Origin: Sphingomonas sp. MA1305
GTDB taxonomy: Bacteria; Pseudomonadota; Alphaproteobacteria; Sphingomonadales; Sphingomonadaceae
Direction: 5' to 3'
DNA length: 64,000 nucleotides
NCBI RefSeq assembly: GCF_016107325.1
Contig: NZ_RCVT01000002.1
Span: forward strand, 868,001 to 932,000
The notes under the pieces are model-generated. The model was not told the DNA's origin, made no database searches, and saw only the letters and a list, made by a program, of their open reading frames with translations. The position numbers were made by a program, and so were the translations under genes. Below are positions 56,062-64,000 of the stretch, one piece after another (the first letter of the stretch is position 1; each line of letters begins with the position of its first letter).

Positions 56062-56829
56062 TCAGCCCTTGCGATAGCCCAGTTGCCGGCTGATCGTCTC
56101 TCCGGCGGTGCGCACCACCGGCGCCAGCTTCGCCATGCGACCGGTGTCGAGATATTGCGCGGCGCCCGCGATGCTGATCGCGGCGACGATGGTGCCGCTC
56201 GCATCGCGGACGGGCGCGGCGATCGCATGGACGCGGTCGGGCGGCGGCCCCTGGTTGAGCACCACGCCGGCCGCGGCGGCCTTGTGCATCGCGGCCATCG
56301 CCTCGGCCTGCGCCGCGGCGGGCGCGGCGGCGAAGGCCTTGCCCCAGGCGGCCTCGCCATCGTCGAGCATCAGCGCCTTGCCCAGGCTGGTTTCGCCGAG
56401 CGGCCGACGGGTGCCGACGGGAGTCGTCACGGCGACCCGCTCGCCACCGTCGCTGCGATAGAGGTGGACCGAATGGTCGTGATCCCGCCGGCCGAGGAAG
56501 GCGGAGATGCCGGTCTTCTCGGCCAGCGCTTCCAATACCGGCGTTGCCGCGGCGAGCATCTCGCCGGCATCGTCCATCCGCGCGCGCAGCTGCAACAGCT
56601 TGGGGCCGCCGCGCATCTCGCCGGTCGGCGACATGGCCAGATAGCCACGCTCGATCAGGGCATTGGTCAGGCGCCAGGCGGTCGATTTGGTGAGGCCGGA
56701 TTCGGCGGCCAGCTCGCCGAGCCGCCGTCGCCGGTCGACGACCCGCTCCAGCAGGTCGAGGCCACGCTCGAGCGTCTGCACCCCGGTCGGGCGGCCGGAG
56801 CCGCGGCGCTGTTCGTCCGAATCTGCCAT
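56062..56829 (-). CDS. IclR-family transcriptional regulator
   Basis: A 255-residue regulator with an N-terminal winged helix (LERGLDLLERVVDRRRRLGE, SGLTKSTAWRLTNALIERGY) and an effector-binding IclR domain (GTRRPLGETSLGKALM, VHAIAAPVRDASGTIVAAIS). It is divergent from the carboxylesterase gene (112 bp between starts) and is likely to control it or genes for aromatic or ester catabolism. Confidence 0.93.
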   Translation of the reverse strand: MADSDEQRRGSGRPTGVQTLERGLDLLERVVDRRRRLGELAAESGLTKSTAWRLTNALIERGYLAMSPTGEMRGGPKLLQLRARMDDAGEMLAAATPVLEALAEKTGISAFLGRRDHDHSVHLYRSDGGERVAVTTPVGTRRPLGETSLGKALMLDDGEAAWGKAFAAAPAAAQAEAMAAMHKAAAAGVVLNQGPPPDRVHAIAAPVRDASGTIVAAISIAGAAQYLDTGRMAKLAPVVRTAGETISRQLGYRKG

Positions 56830-56941
56830 CTCCGTCTCCTTAGGCCAGGATCGGCCCTAGCAGAAGCGCCGGTATCGGGCTGCATTGACAGCACTTTCGG
56901 CAGGTCAATAGGGATGACGCAAGACACGGAGGAGAGCAAGG

Positions 56942-58522
56942 ATGCGGCGGATGGCACGGATAGCGGCCGGGGCTTTGGCTTTGGCCCTGGCGACCGCGGC
57001 ATCGGCGCAGCAGCGACCGACCGTATCGGTGGAGGGCGGGGCGCTGCAGGGCGTGGTCGAGGCCGCCGATCCGCAGGTCCGCATCTTCCGCGGCATCCCC
57101 TATGCGGTGGCGCCGGTCGGCGCGCTGCGCTGGCAGGCGCCGCGGCCGGCGGCGCATTGGTCGGGCGTCCGGGCGGCGGACACGTTCGGGCCGCGCTGCA
57201 TGCAGCAGCCGCTGTTCTCCGACATGATGTTCCGCTCACCCGCCCCGAGCGAGGATTGCCTGTACCTCAACGTCTGGACGCCTGCCGGCGCCGGCAAGGC
57301 GCGCGGCCTGCCGGTGCTCTTCTACCTGCATGGCGGCGGCTTTGCGGCGGGTGACGGGTCGGAGAAGCGCTATGACGGCGCCGCGATGGCACGGCGCGGC
57401 ATCGTCGTGGTGACGATCAACTATCGGCTGGGCGTGTTCGGCTTCCTCGCCCATCCGGCGCTGACCGCCGAATCGCGCGAGCATAGCTCGGGCAATTACG
57501 GCATGCTCGATCAGGCCGCGGCGCTCGCCTGGGTTCGGCGCAATATCGCGGCCTTCGGCGGCGATCCGAAGCGGATCACGATCGGCGGCGAATCGGCGGG
57601 ATCGTTGGCGGTCAGCGCATTGATGACCTCGCCACTGTCGCGCGACGCGATCGCCGGGGCGATCGGCGAAAGCGGCGCGGTGATGCAGACGCTGACGCCT
57701 GCGCCGCTGGCGGCGGCGGAGCGCGACGGCACCGCCTTCGCCGCGGCACAGGGCGCGACCACCGCGGCGGCGCTGCGCGCGCTGCCCGCCGAGACGCTGC
57801 TTGCCGCGCAGAGCCGCCAGCCGGGGGTGGCGTTCCGTCCGGTCATCGACGGATATTTCCTCACCGAAGCGCCGGCGACGAGCTTCGCAGACGGGCGCGC
57901 CGCGCATGTGCCGCTGCTGGTCGGCACCAATACGCAGGAGGGGCCTGCTTCGGCGGTGCTCGGCGATCTGCCGCCCACCGTCGCCAATTATCGCGCGGGC
58001 CTTGCCCGGATGTTCGGCGCCAGGGCCGACGCCGCCTTCGCCCTCTATCCGGCCGCCAGCGACGCGGACGTGATCGCGGCGGCGACGGCGGTGGCCAGCG
58101 ACGGCTTCCTCGCCGCGCAGACCTGGCGCTGGTTCGATCTCAGCCGTCGGGCGGGGGCGCCGACCTATTGGTACCTCTTTGCCCATGTGCGGCCGCGCAT
58201 GGTCAGCGACACGTCGGGCCGGCCGCTGCCCTGGGGCGCGGTGCACAGTGCGGAAATCGAATATGCCCTGGGCAATCTCGACGCCAACCCGCTCTACGTC
58301 TGGACCGACGCCGATCGGCAGGTGTCGCGGACGATGAGCGGCTATTGGGCCAATTTCGTCAAGACCGGCGACCCCAATGGCGCCGGCCTGCCGCGCTGGC
58401 CGCGTGCCGCGGCCGACCCCGCCGCGATCCGCCGCCAGGTGATCGACGTCGACACCCGCAGCGCGCCCTTCCCGGAACAGGCGCGCTATGAGGCGGCGGC
58501 GACGCTGTTCACCGCGCGCTGA
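56942..58522 (+). CDS. Type B carboxylesterase/lipase
   Basis: A 526-residue secreted esterase with a signal peptide (cleaved near ATAASAQ). Family motifs are FRGIPYAVAPVGALRW, SEDCLYLNVWTPA, LHGGGFAAG (oxyanion hole) and GGESAGS with the nucleophilic Ser at about 218. Acidic and His residues expected in the C-terminal third are seen around GTNTQEG and PWGAVHSAEIEY. The substrate is unknown. Regulation by the divergent IclR protein is plausible. Confidence 0.93.
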   Translation: MRRMARIAAGALALALATAASAQQRPTVSVEGGALQGVVEAADPQVRIFRGIPYAVAPVGALRWQAPRPAAHWSGVRAADTFGPRCMQQPLFSDMMFRSPAPSEDCLYLNVWTPAGAGKARGLPVLFYLHGGGFAAGDGSEKRYDGAAMARRGIVVVTINYRLGVFGFLAHPALTAESREHSSGNYGMLDQAAALAWVRRNIAAFGGDPKRITIGGESAGSLAVSALMTSPLSRDAIAGAIGESGAVMQTLTPAPLAAAERDGTAFAAAQGATTAAALRALPAETLLAAQSRQPGVAFRPVIDGYFLTEAPATSFADGRAAHVPLLVGTNTQEGPASAVLGDLPPTVANYRAGLARMFGARADAAFALYPAASDADVIAAATAVASDGFLAAQTWRWFDLSRRAGAPTYWYLFAHVRPRMVSDTSGRPLPWGAVHSAEIEYALGNLDANPLYVWTDADRQVSRTMSGYWANFVKTGDPNGAGLPRWPRAAADPAAIRRQVIDVDTRSAPFPEQARYEAAATLFTAR

Positions 58523-58540
58523 GCGCGGCGGCGGGCCGCC

Positions 58541-60940
58541 TTACGACTTCGGCAGGGCATAGGCGATGACGCTGTCGCCGAGCTTGGTGCCGAGCGAGCC
58601 ATGGCCGCCGGCGACGACGACGAGGAACTGGCGCCCGCTCGCTGGCGACCGGTAGGACATAGGCGTCGCCTGGCCACCGGCGGGCAGGCGCGCGCGCCAC
58701 AGCACCTTGCCGGTGCGCGTGTCATAGGCGCGCACGTAATTGTCGATCGCCGCCGCCATGAAGGCGACGCCACCCGCGGTGGTGATCGGGCCGCCGAGCG
58801 ACGGTACGCCGAGCTTGAACGGCAGCGGCAGGATCGTCTCGTCGCGGATCGTGCCGTTCTTGTGTTCCCACACCTTCTTGCCGGTGGTCAGGTCGATGCC
58901 CGCGACATAGCCCCAGGGTGGCTGCTGGCAGGGCAGGCCGGCGAACGACAGGAAGGGGTTCATGTCGACGGCAAAGGGCGCGCCGGTGTTGGGATTGTAG
59001 CCCTTCTCGTCCGAGCCGTGGCGGTCCGATCCGCCCGCCGGGCCGCGTTCGTTCGGACCGCCGGTGTCGTCCCGGCGCGGCACCAGCCGATCAACGAAGG
59101 CGACGTAATTGGGATGCGCGAACAGCACCTGGCGGACCGGGTCGATCGCGATACCGCCCCAGTCCATGACGCCGAAATTACCCGGGAAGACGAGCGAGCC
59201 ACGCGTCGACGGCGGCGTGAACGCGCCCTTGTAATCCAGGCGGCGGAAGCGGATGCGGCACCACAGTTGGTCGATCATCGTCGCCCCCCACATGTCCTTC
59301 TCATGCGCGGGCGCCGGCATCAGCGAGATGCTGGAGAAGGGCTGGGTCGGCGACGTGTGGTCGCCCGGCGCGGCACCGGCCGGCACCGGCCGTTCCGGTG
59401 CGGGATAGACGGGCGTGCCGGTGCGGCGGTCGAGGACGAACAGATTGCCCGTCTTGGTCGACTGGATCAGCGCCGGCACCCGTCCACGGCCCGGCAGGTC
59501 GAGATCGACCAGCGCGGGCTGCGCGGGCACGTCCATGTCCCACAGATCGTGGTGGACGGTCTGATAGACCCAGCGCGGCCGGCCGGTGGCGATGTCGAGC
59601 GCCAGCACCGAGGTGGCGAACCGCTCGGTCGTCGCCGGGCGGTTGCCGCCCCATTGGTCGACCGCGCCCATGCCCATCGGCAGATAGACGAGGCCGAGCG
59701 CCTCGTCCGCCGCCGGCGTGCTCCAGCTGTTCGGCGAGGACGGCGTGTAGCGCTTGCCGGCGCCGAGCGGCGCGGTGTCGGTGGGATTGCCCGGATCGAA
59801 GTTCCACACCAGCCGGCCGGTCCGCGCGTCATAGCCACGGATCACGCCCGACGGGACGCGGGTGGCGATATTGTCGAACACGGCGCCGCCGGTGATCACC
59901 AGCCCGCGTGCGACCAGCGGCGCAGAGGTGACCTGATACCAGCCCTGATTGTAATGCGGCTGGCCAGGCAGCAGGCTGATCGTGCCGTTGCGACCGAAGC
60001 TCGCGCAGGGCGCGCCGGTGCGCGGGTTGAGCGCGATCAGCCGGCTGTCGTTGGTGGCGAGGAAGATCCGCTGCGGGCAGTCACCCAAAGTGGCCGCCGC
60101 CGCGCCGCCGCGGGTGCCGTCCCAATAGGACACGCCGCGGCAGGTCAGATGCTGCATGTTCTTGCCCGAGACCGCGATCTTCGGATCGAAGCGCCAGCGT
60201 TCCCGGCCCGTCTCCGCATCCACCGCGATCACCCAATTGTGCGGCGTGCACAGATAGACGGTGTCGCCGATCTTGATCGGCGTCATCTCATAGGTCGTCT
60301 CGCCGGGATCGCCCTCCCGCTTGCGGTCGCCGGTCTGCAGCTGCCAGGCGACCTGCAGCCGTCCGACGTTGGCGGGCGTGATCTGCACGAGCGGCGAGAA
60401 TTTGTCGCCCGCCCAGCTGCGGGCATAGGCCTGCCAGTCGTCATCGGGGACACCGTGCAGATTGGCGGCGAGCGCATTGCGCGGCCCTGGCAGCGTGCCG
60501 TCGAGATTGTGGACGTCGCGGGTCAGCGACACCGCGCCGAACACCGCCGCGACGGCGAGCGCCGCGGCGAGCGGCCCGGCAGCGCCGATCCATCGGGTTC
60601 GGGGGACGAGTCGCTTCACCGTCCACGGCAATGCGAGCAGTGCGCCGAAGATGAAGATCAGGTCGCCGCGCGGCACCAGCGGCCACCAGTCCGCACCGAT
60701 CTCCGCCCAGGCCCAGATCACCGTGCCGATCACCAGGGCCGCAAAGACGTGCAGCGCCGCCGCCTGTCGCCGCCACAGCAGCGCCGCCGTGGCGAGCATC
60801 GCCAGTCCCGCGGCCGCATAGAACCAGCTGCCGCCGAGCGCCGCCAGCCAGCCGCCGCCGATCAGGTTGAGCGCGCCGACGGTGCCGATGACGACGGCGA
60901 GGATGTGGGGCCACCGGGCGGGATGGCGGGAATGGGTCAT
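58541..60940 (-). CDS. gcd: Membrane-bound PQQ-dependent dehydrogenase (glucose/quinate/shikimate family)
   Basis: This 799-residue enzyme has five N-terminal membrane helices (residues 10-145) and a PQQ-binding eight-bladed propeller in the periplasm. Typical lines are DDWQAYARSWAGDKFSPLVQ, HLTCRGVSYWDG, TSAPLVARGLVITGGAVFDN and TAGGVAFMAAAIDNYVRAYD. It passes electrons from sugar or polyol oxidation to ubiquinone. Glucose versus quinate cannot be fixed by eye. No pqq genes are nearby. Confidence 0.9.
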   Translation of the reverse strand: MTHSRHPARWPHILAVVIGTVGALNLIGGGWLAALGGSWFYAAAGLAMLATAALLWRRQAAALHVFAALVIGTVIWAWAEIGADWWPLVPRGDLIFIFGALLALPWTVKRLVPRTRWIGAAGPLAAALAVAAVFGAVSLTRDVHNLDGTLPGPRNALAANLHGVPDDDWQAYARSWAGDKFSPLVQITPANVGRLQVAWQLQTGDRKREGDPGETTYEMTPIKIGDTVYLCTPHNWVIAVDAETGRERWRFDPKIAVSGKNMQHLTCRGVSYWDGTRGGAAAATLGDCPQRIFLATNDSRLIALNPRTGAPCASFGRNGTISLLPGQPHYNQGWYQVTSAPLVARGLVITGGAVFDNIATRVPSGVIRGYDARTGRLVWNFDPGNPTDTAPLGAGKRYTPSSPNSWSTPAADEALGLVYLPMGMGAVDQWGGNRPATTERFATSVLALDIATGRPRWVYQTVHHDLWDMDVPAQPALVDLDLPGRGRVPALIQSTKTGNLFVLDRRTGTPVYPAPERPVPAGAAPGDHTSPTQPFSSISLMPAPAHEKDMWGATMIDQLWCRIRFRRLDYKGAFTPPSTRGSLVFPGNFGVMDWGGIAIDPVRQVLFAHPNYVAFVDRLVPRRDDTGGPNERGPAGGSDRHGSDEKGYNPNTGAPFAVDMNPFLSFAGLPCQQPPWGYVAGIDLTTGKKVWEHKNGTIRDETILPLPFKLGVPSLGGPITTAGGVAFMAAAIDNYVRAYDTRTGKVLWRARLPAGGQATPMSYRSPASGRQFLVVVAGGHGSLGTKLGDSVIAYALPKS

Positions 60941-61093
60941 GCGGCACCTTCTCGATAACGTCCGGCTCTACCCGCCCGCGCCAGCAATGTTCCGTGACGA
61001 TCGGGCGGACAGCGCATCATGTGCCCTGCCCGCCGCGACCCCATGGCCGCGCTAGATTGGGTTAGGCGACGGCGAAGATTTGCCGAAGCACCG

Positions 61094-63076
61094 TCATTTG
61101 AGCGCCTGGGTTAGGAAGGCGTCGGTTCGCGTCAGCATGTCGACCCGCACCGCGGAATCGCGCAACTGATGGTCGATCGCCGGATAGACGATTAGTTCGC
61201 TGCGTTTGCCCGCCTTGTGCAATTGCCGGTCCATCAGTTTGGATTCGTTGACGCTGACGTTGATGTCCTTGCTGCCGTGGAACATCAGGACGGGCGCGCG
61301 GAAGGCGTCGGCGTGGCGCGCCGGCGAGCCCTCGTCGAGCTGCGGCCCCTCACCGATGAAGTCGCGGCCGACCTTGTCGAAACCGCCCCGTTCGGCGCGT
61401 AACGCGCCAAGGTCGGTGACGGGGGCGATCGCCACCGCGGCCTTGAACAGGTCGGGCGCGAGCACCTGGCTCTGCAACGCGGCATAGCCGCCATAGGACC
61501 AGCCGACGATCGCCAGCTTTTTGGGGTCGGCGATCCCCTCCTTGACTAGCCAGCGACCGGCGTCCGCGACGTCGCCGATCGCCACCTTCCACGATTTGAA
61601 ACCGTTTTGCTGGAACCATTCCTGCCCATAGCCGGTCGAACCGCGGTAATTCGGCTGGATCACTGCATAACCGCGGTTGGCAAAAAATTGGACGAGCCAG
61701 TCGAAGCCCCATTCGTCGCGCGATGCCGGGCCGCCATGGGGCATGACGATCGCGGGCAGGCCCTTGCCCGTGTTGCCGGCGGGCAGCGTCAGATAGGCAG
61801 GAATGGTGGTGCCGTCCGAAGCCTTGTAGGTGATCGCCTGCATCTTGCCCAAAGCAAGGCCAGACAGATCGGGTCGCACGGCGCCGATCGGGACCAGCTT
61901 CTTGCCGGCCGAATCATAGACGTAATATTCGCCGGCATTGGTGTCGCTGGCCGCGTAGATCAGGTGGGTCTTCTCGTCGGCGCTGGAATCGATGATGCTG
62001 ATGATCGGGGTGCTGGACAGGGCGCGACCCAGTTTGGTCACCAGTGTTTCATAGTCGTGATCAAAGTAGCGCGCTTCGCGACGTTCCTTGCTCATCACGG
62101 CGCCGATGACGCGGCCATGGCGGCCGACGGTGGTGACGCCGTCGATGTCGACCGCGTCATCGGCAAGTGCCACCGTCTTGGCCAGCGTGCCGTCGAGCGC
62201 GACCCGGTACAGCACCTGCCTGCCATTGGCGCGGTCCAGGGCATAGGCGACGTTCGCCGCACCATCGACGGCGAGCGGCGTCATCCCCTTGTCCTCCATT
62301 TGCGAGAAGGTGGAAAAAGGCTTCCATTCGCGACTGTCGTTGACGCGATAATAGTAATTGACCCGACCGTCGAAGGTATAGCCCTGGCGTAGCGAGTCCA
62401 GCTGCGCCTTGATCCGGATATGACCCTGACCATCGGCGAAATAGCGGGTGACGATGGGGTCGGCGCTTTCGACGTGGCTGACGTTGCCGGTGCGGGTGTC
62501 GAGCAGATCGACGCCAAGCCCCTGCGCCTTGCTGCCGATGGTGATCACGTTCGCCTTGAGTGGCACGTAGTTGCGCGCGATCAAAACCTGATCGGTCTTG
62601 CCGTCGCGCCAGTCGATGACGTGGCCGTCCGCATAGCTGACGTAATCCTGCACGCGCTGCGTGACGCCGAGCGGCAGCAGATTGCTGCCGTCGGCATCCA
62701 TGCCGATCAACCGTGAATAGCTTTCCCAGCCGCCCTGGACGTTGGACACGCCGTAGAGCGTACAGACGAGGCGGGTAACGCTGGCCCAGCCGCAGCCGGT
62801 CAGCGTCATCGGCGCGCCATTGGCGTAATTGATCGGCTTTGCTTCGCCCGTCTTGACGTCGATGATCTGCACGACCGCCGATTGTTGCGGGCCCGGCGCC
62901 ACGATCGCGACTTTGCTGCCATCGGGAGACAGGCTGGCGTCGATGATGCGCTCCCGACTCCCGAACAGTCTCGCGGCCTGCTCACCTGACACATTGGTTT
63001 GCGCCGAAACCGGCGCAACGACGGCGAGCACCAGCAATGCCGAAGCACGACGAAGGTGCAAAGATGTGTTCGTCAC
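61094..63076 (-). CDS. S9-family prolyl oligopeptidase-like peptidase
   Basis: A 660-residue exported peptidase with signal-like start (RRASALLVLAVVAPVSAQ) and an N-terminal beta-propeller (50-400). The alpha/beta hydrolase domain has GWSYGGYAALQSQ (nucleophile Ser), Asp in HGSKDINVSV and His in YPAIDHQLRD. It resembles acylaminoacyl-peptidase/DPP-IV-like enzymes common in sphingomonads. GTG 63076 is the chosen start, after a GGGGGG stretch. Confidence 0.92.
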   Translation of the reverse strand: MTNTSLHLRRASALLVLAVVAPVSAQTNVSGEQAARLFGSRERIIDASLSPDGSKVAIVAPGPQQSAVVQIIDVKTGEAKPINYANGAPMTLTGCGWASVTRLVCTLYGVSNVQGGWESYSRLIGMDADGSNLLPLGVTQRVQDYVSYADGHVIDWRDGKTDQVLIARNYVPLKANVITIGSKAQGLGVDLLDTRTGNVSHVESADPIVTRYFADGQGHIRIKAQLDSLRQGYTFDGRVNYYYRVNDSREWKPFSTFSQMEDKGMTPLAVDGAANVAYALDRANGRQVLYRVALDGTLAKTVALADDAVDIDGVTTVGRHGRVIGAVMSKERREARYFDHDYETLVTKLGRALSSTPIISIIDSSADEKTHLIYAASDTNAGEYYVYDSAGKKLVPIGAVRPDLSGLALGKMQAITYKASDGTTIPAYLTLPAGNTGKGLPAIVMPHGGPASRDEWGFDWLVQFFANRGYAVIQPNYRGSTGYGQEWFQQNGFKSWKVAIGDVADAGRWLVKEGIADPKKLAIVGWSYGGYAALQSQVLAPDLFKAAVAIAPVTDLGALRAERGGFDKVGRDFIGEGPQLDEGSPARHADAFRAPVLMFHGSKDINVSVNESKLMDRQLHKAGKRSELIVYPAIDHQLRDSAVRVDMLTRTDAFLTQALK

Positions 63077-63176
63077 GATAACCCCCCGGTTAGGTCGGAT
63101 GCGACCCCGGGCAACTCTGCCGCGGCGAAGGTGGGTTCGCAAGGTCCCGCCTGCAGACCGTTGCGAACCCTTGGCC

Positions 63177-64000
63177 TCAACCTCCCGCCAGCGCCGCGAG
63201 CAGCAGCAGGGCGACGATATTGGTGATCTTGATCATCGGATTGACCGCCGGTCCGGCGGTATCCTTGTAGGGGTCGCCGACGGTGTCGCCGGTGACCGCG
63301 GCCTTGTGGGCCTCCGATCCCTTGCCACCGAAATTGCCGTCCTCGATATATTTCTTGGCATTGTCCCAGGCGCCGCCGCCGCTGGTCATCGACAGCGCGA
63401 CGAACAGGCCGGAGACGATCACGCCGAGCAGCATCGCGCCCAGCGCCGCGAAGCCGTTGGCTTGGCCGGCAACGGCGCGGACGATGAAATAGACCGCGAT
63501 CGGCGACAGTACGGGCAGCAGGCTGGGGACGATCATCTCGCGGATCGCGGCACGGGTGACGAGGTCGACGGTGCGGCCGTAATTGGGCCGGCTGGTCCCC
63601 TCCATGATCCCCGGATTGTCGCGGAACTGGCCGCGGACCTCTTCCACCACCGCGCCGGCGGCGCGGCCGACCGCGGTCATGCCGAAGGCGCCGAACAGAT
63701 AGGGCAGCAGCGCACCGAGCAGCAGGCCGACGATGACATAGGGGTTGGACAGGCTGAAATCGACGCTGACGTCCGGGAAATAGGTCGACAGGTCGGTGGT
63801 GTAGGCGCCGAACAGCACCAGAGCGGCAAGGCCGGCGGAACCGATCGCATAGCCCTTGGTCACCGCCTTGGTGGTATTGCCGACCGCGTCGAGCGCGTCG
63901 GTCTTGTGCCGCACCTCGTCGGGCAGGCCGGCCATTTCGGCGATGCCGCCGGCATTGTCGGTGACCGGGCCATAAGCGTCGAGGGCCACCACCATGCCGG
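63177..64000 (-). CDS. hppA: K+-independent H+-translocating pyrophosphatase, 5' part outside window
   Basis: About 274 codons of the C-terminal half. Signatures: [73 protein letters not shown]. The Lys in GNTTKA marks the K+-independent class, in which it replaces Ala. The pump couples pyrophosphate hydrolysis to proton export across the membrane. The frame is open to the right edge. Confidence 0.95.
   Translation of the reverse strand, partial: GMVVALDAYGPVTDNAGGIAEMAGLPDEVRHKTDALDAVGNTTKAVTKGYAIGSAGLAALVLFGAYTTDLSTYFPDVSVDFSLSNPYVIVGLLLGALLPYLFGAFGMTAVGRAAGAVVEEVRGQFRDNPGIMEGTSRPNYGRTVDLVTRAAIREMIVPSLLPVLSPIAVYFIVRAVAGQANGFAALGAMLLGVIVSGLFVALSMTSGGGAWDNAKKYIEDGNFGGKGSEAHKAAVTGDTVGDPYKDTAGPAVNPMIKITNIVALLLLAALAGG

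Noticed and set aside
58601..60958. Long plus-strand open frame (about 785 codons) opposite the PQQ dehydrogenase
   Set aside because: Antisense shadow of a clear enzyme; no motif and no ribosome binding site.

Overview
The window looks like a chromosomal segment of a GC-rich alphaproteobacterium of the order Sphingomonadales, most likely Sphingomonas or a close relative. This is inferred from the overall gene repertoire: a CcrM-type methyltransferase, a split PntAA/PntAB/PntB transhydrogenase with a tiny aa3 oxidase subunit IV in front, DUF1134, DUF6456, DUF6127 and DUF3297 proteins, a gene-transfer-agent (GTA) cluster and abundant palindromic repeats. No rRNA is present, so the species cannot be named.

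Region by region. 1-7813: housekeeping genes (dicarboxylate symporter fragment, glmM, DUF1272, thiD, rnhB, ccrM, folP, bestrophin-like channel), with repeat-filled gaps. 7824-13852: an orphan sigma-54 activator facing away from the transhydrogenase operon (coxIV-like, pntAA, pntAB, pntB), then a winged-helix regulator. 13920-18399: tRNA-Val, a TelA/XpaC-like pair and typA with its terminator. 18553-28699: TonB receptor, small surface protein, ArsR and XRE regulators, ABC-F ATPase, a DapF-like epimerase and a PAS/winged-helix regulator. There is a gene-poor stretch at about 22.3-23.2 kb.

28897-36070 is a GTA head/tail cluster in the usual order: small terminase, large terminase, portal, DUF6127, protease, then a capsid gene cut after about 75 codons. 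The sequence then jumps to the last codons of the baseplate-hub (DUF2163) gene, followed by the NlpC/P60 peptidase, the tail-tip protein and a DUF2793 protein. Everything between capsid and hub is missing, so the element should not make particles unless the genes exist elsewhere or the junction is an assembly error.

36180-40524: OmpA, a nucleotide-sugar dehydrogenase remnant, ygfZ, pyrC, a DUF1134 protein and tRNA-Ser(GCT). 40511-51599 is an integrated island of about 11 kb, bounded by a 14-bp repeat of the tRNA-Ser 3' end. All of its genes lie on the minus strand. It carries a tyrosine integrase, an AlpA-like regulator, a primase-helicase with a candidate origin downstream, and a seven-gene operon of small unknown proteins. 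It also carries two large proteins of accessory, defence-like type: a 526-aa protein with a restriction-like (DUF4365-type) N-terminus, and a 764-aa protein joining deoxyribosyltransferase/TIR-like domains to a P-loop ATPase. The layout resembles a phage satellite with a cargo of candidate anti-phage genes, and it is the most interesting part of the window.

51706-64000: chromosome resumes with a two-domain aspartyl protease, a membrane-anchored unknown protein, a metallophosphoesterase, PhoD phosphatase, an IclR regulator divergent from a carboxylesterase, a PQQ-dependent membrane dehydrogenase, an S9 peptidase and the 3' part of a K+-independent H+-pyrophosphatase.
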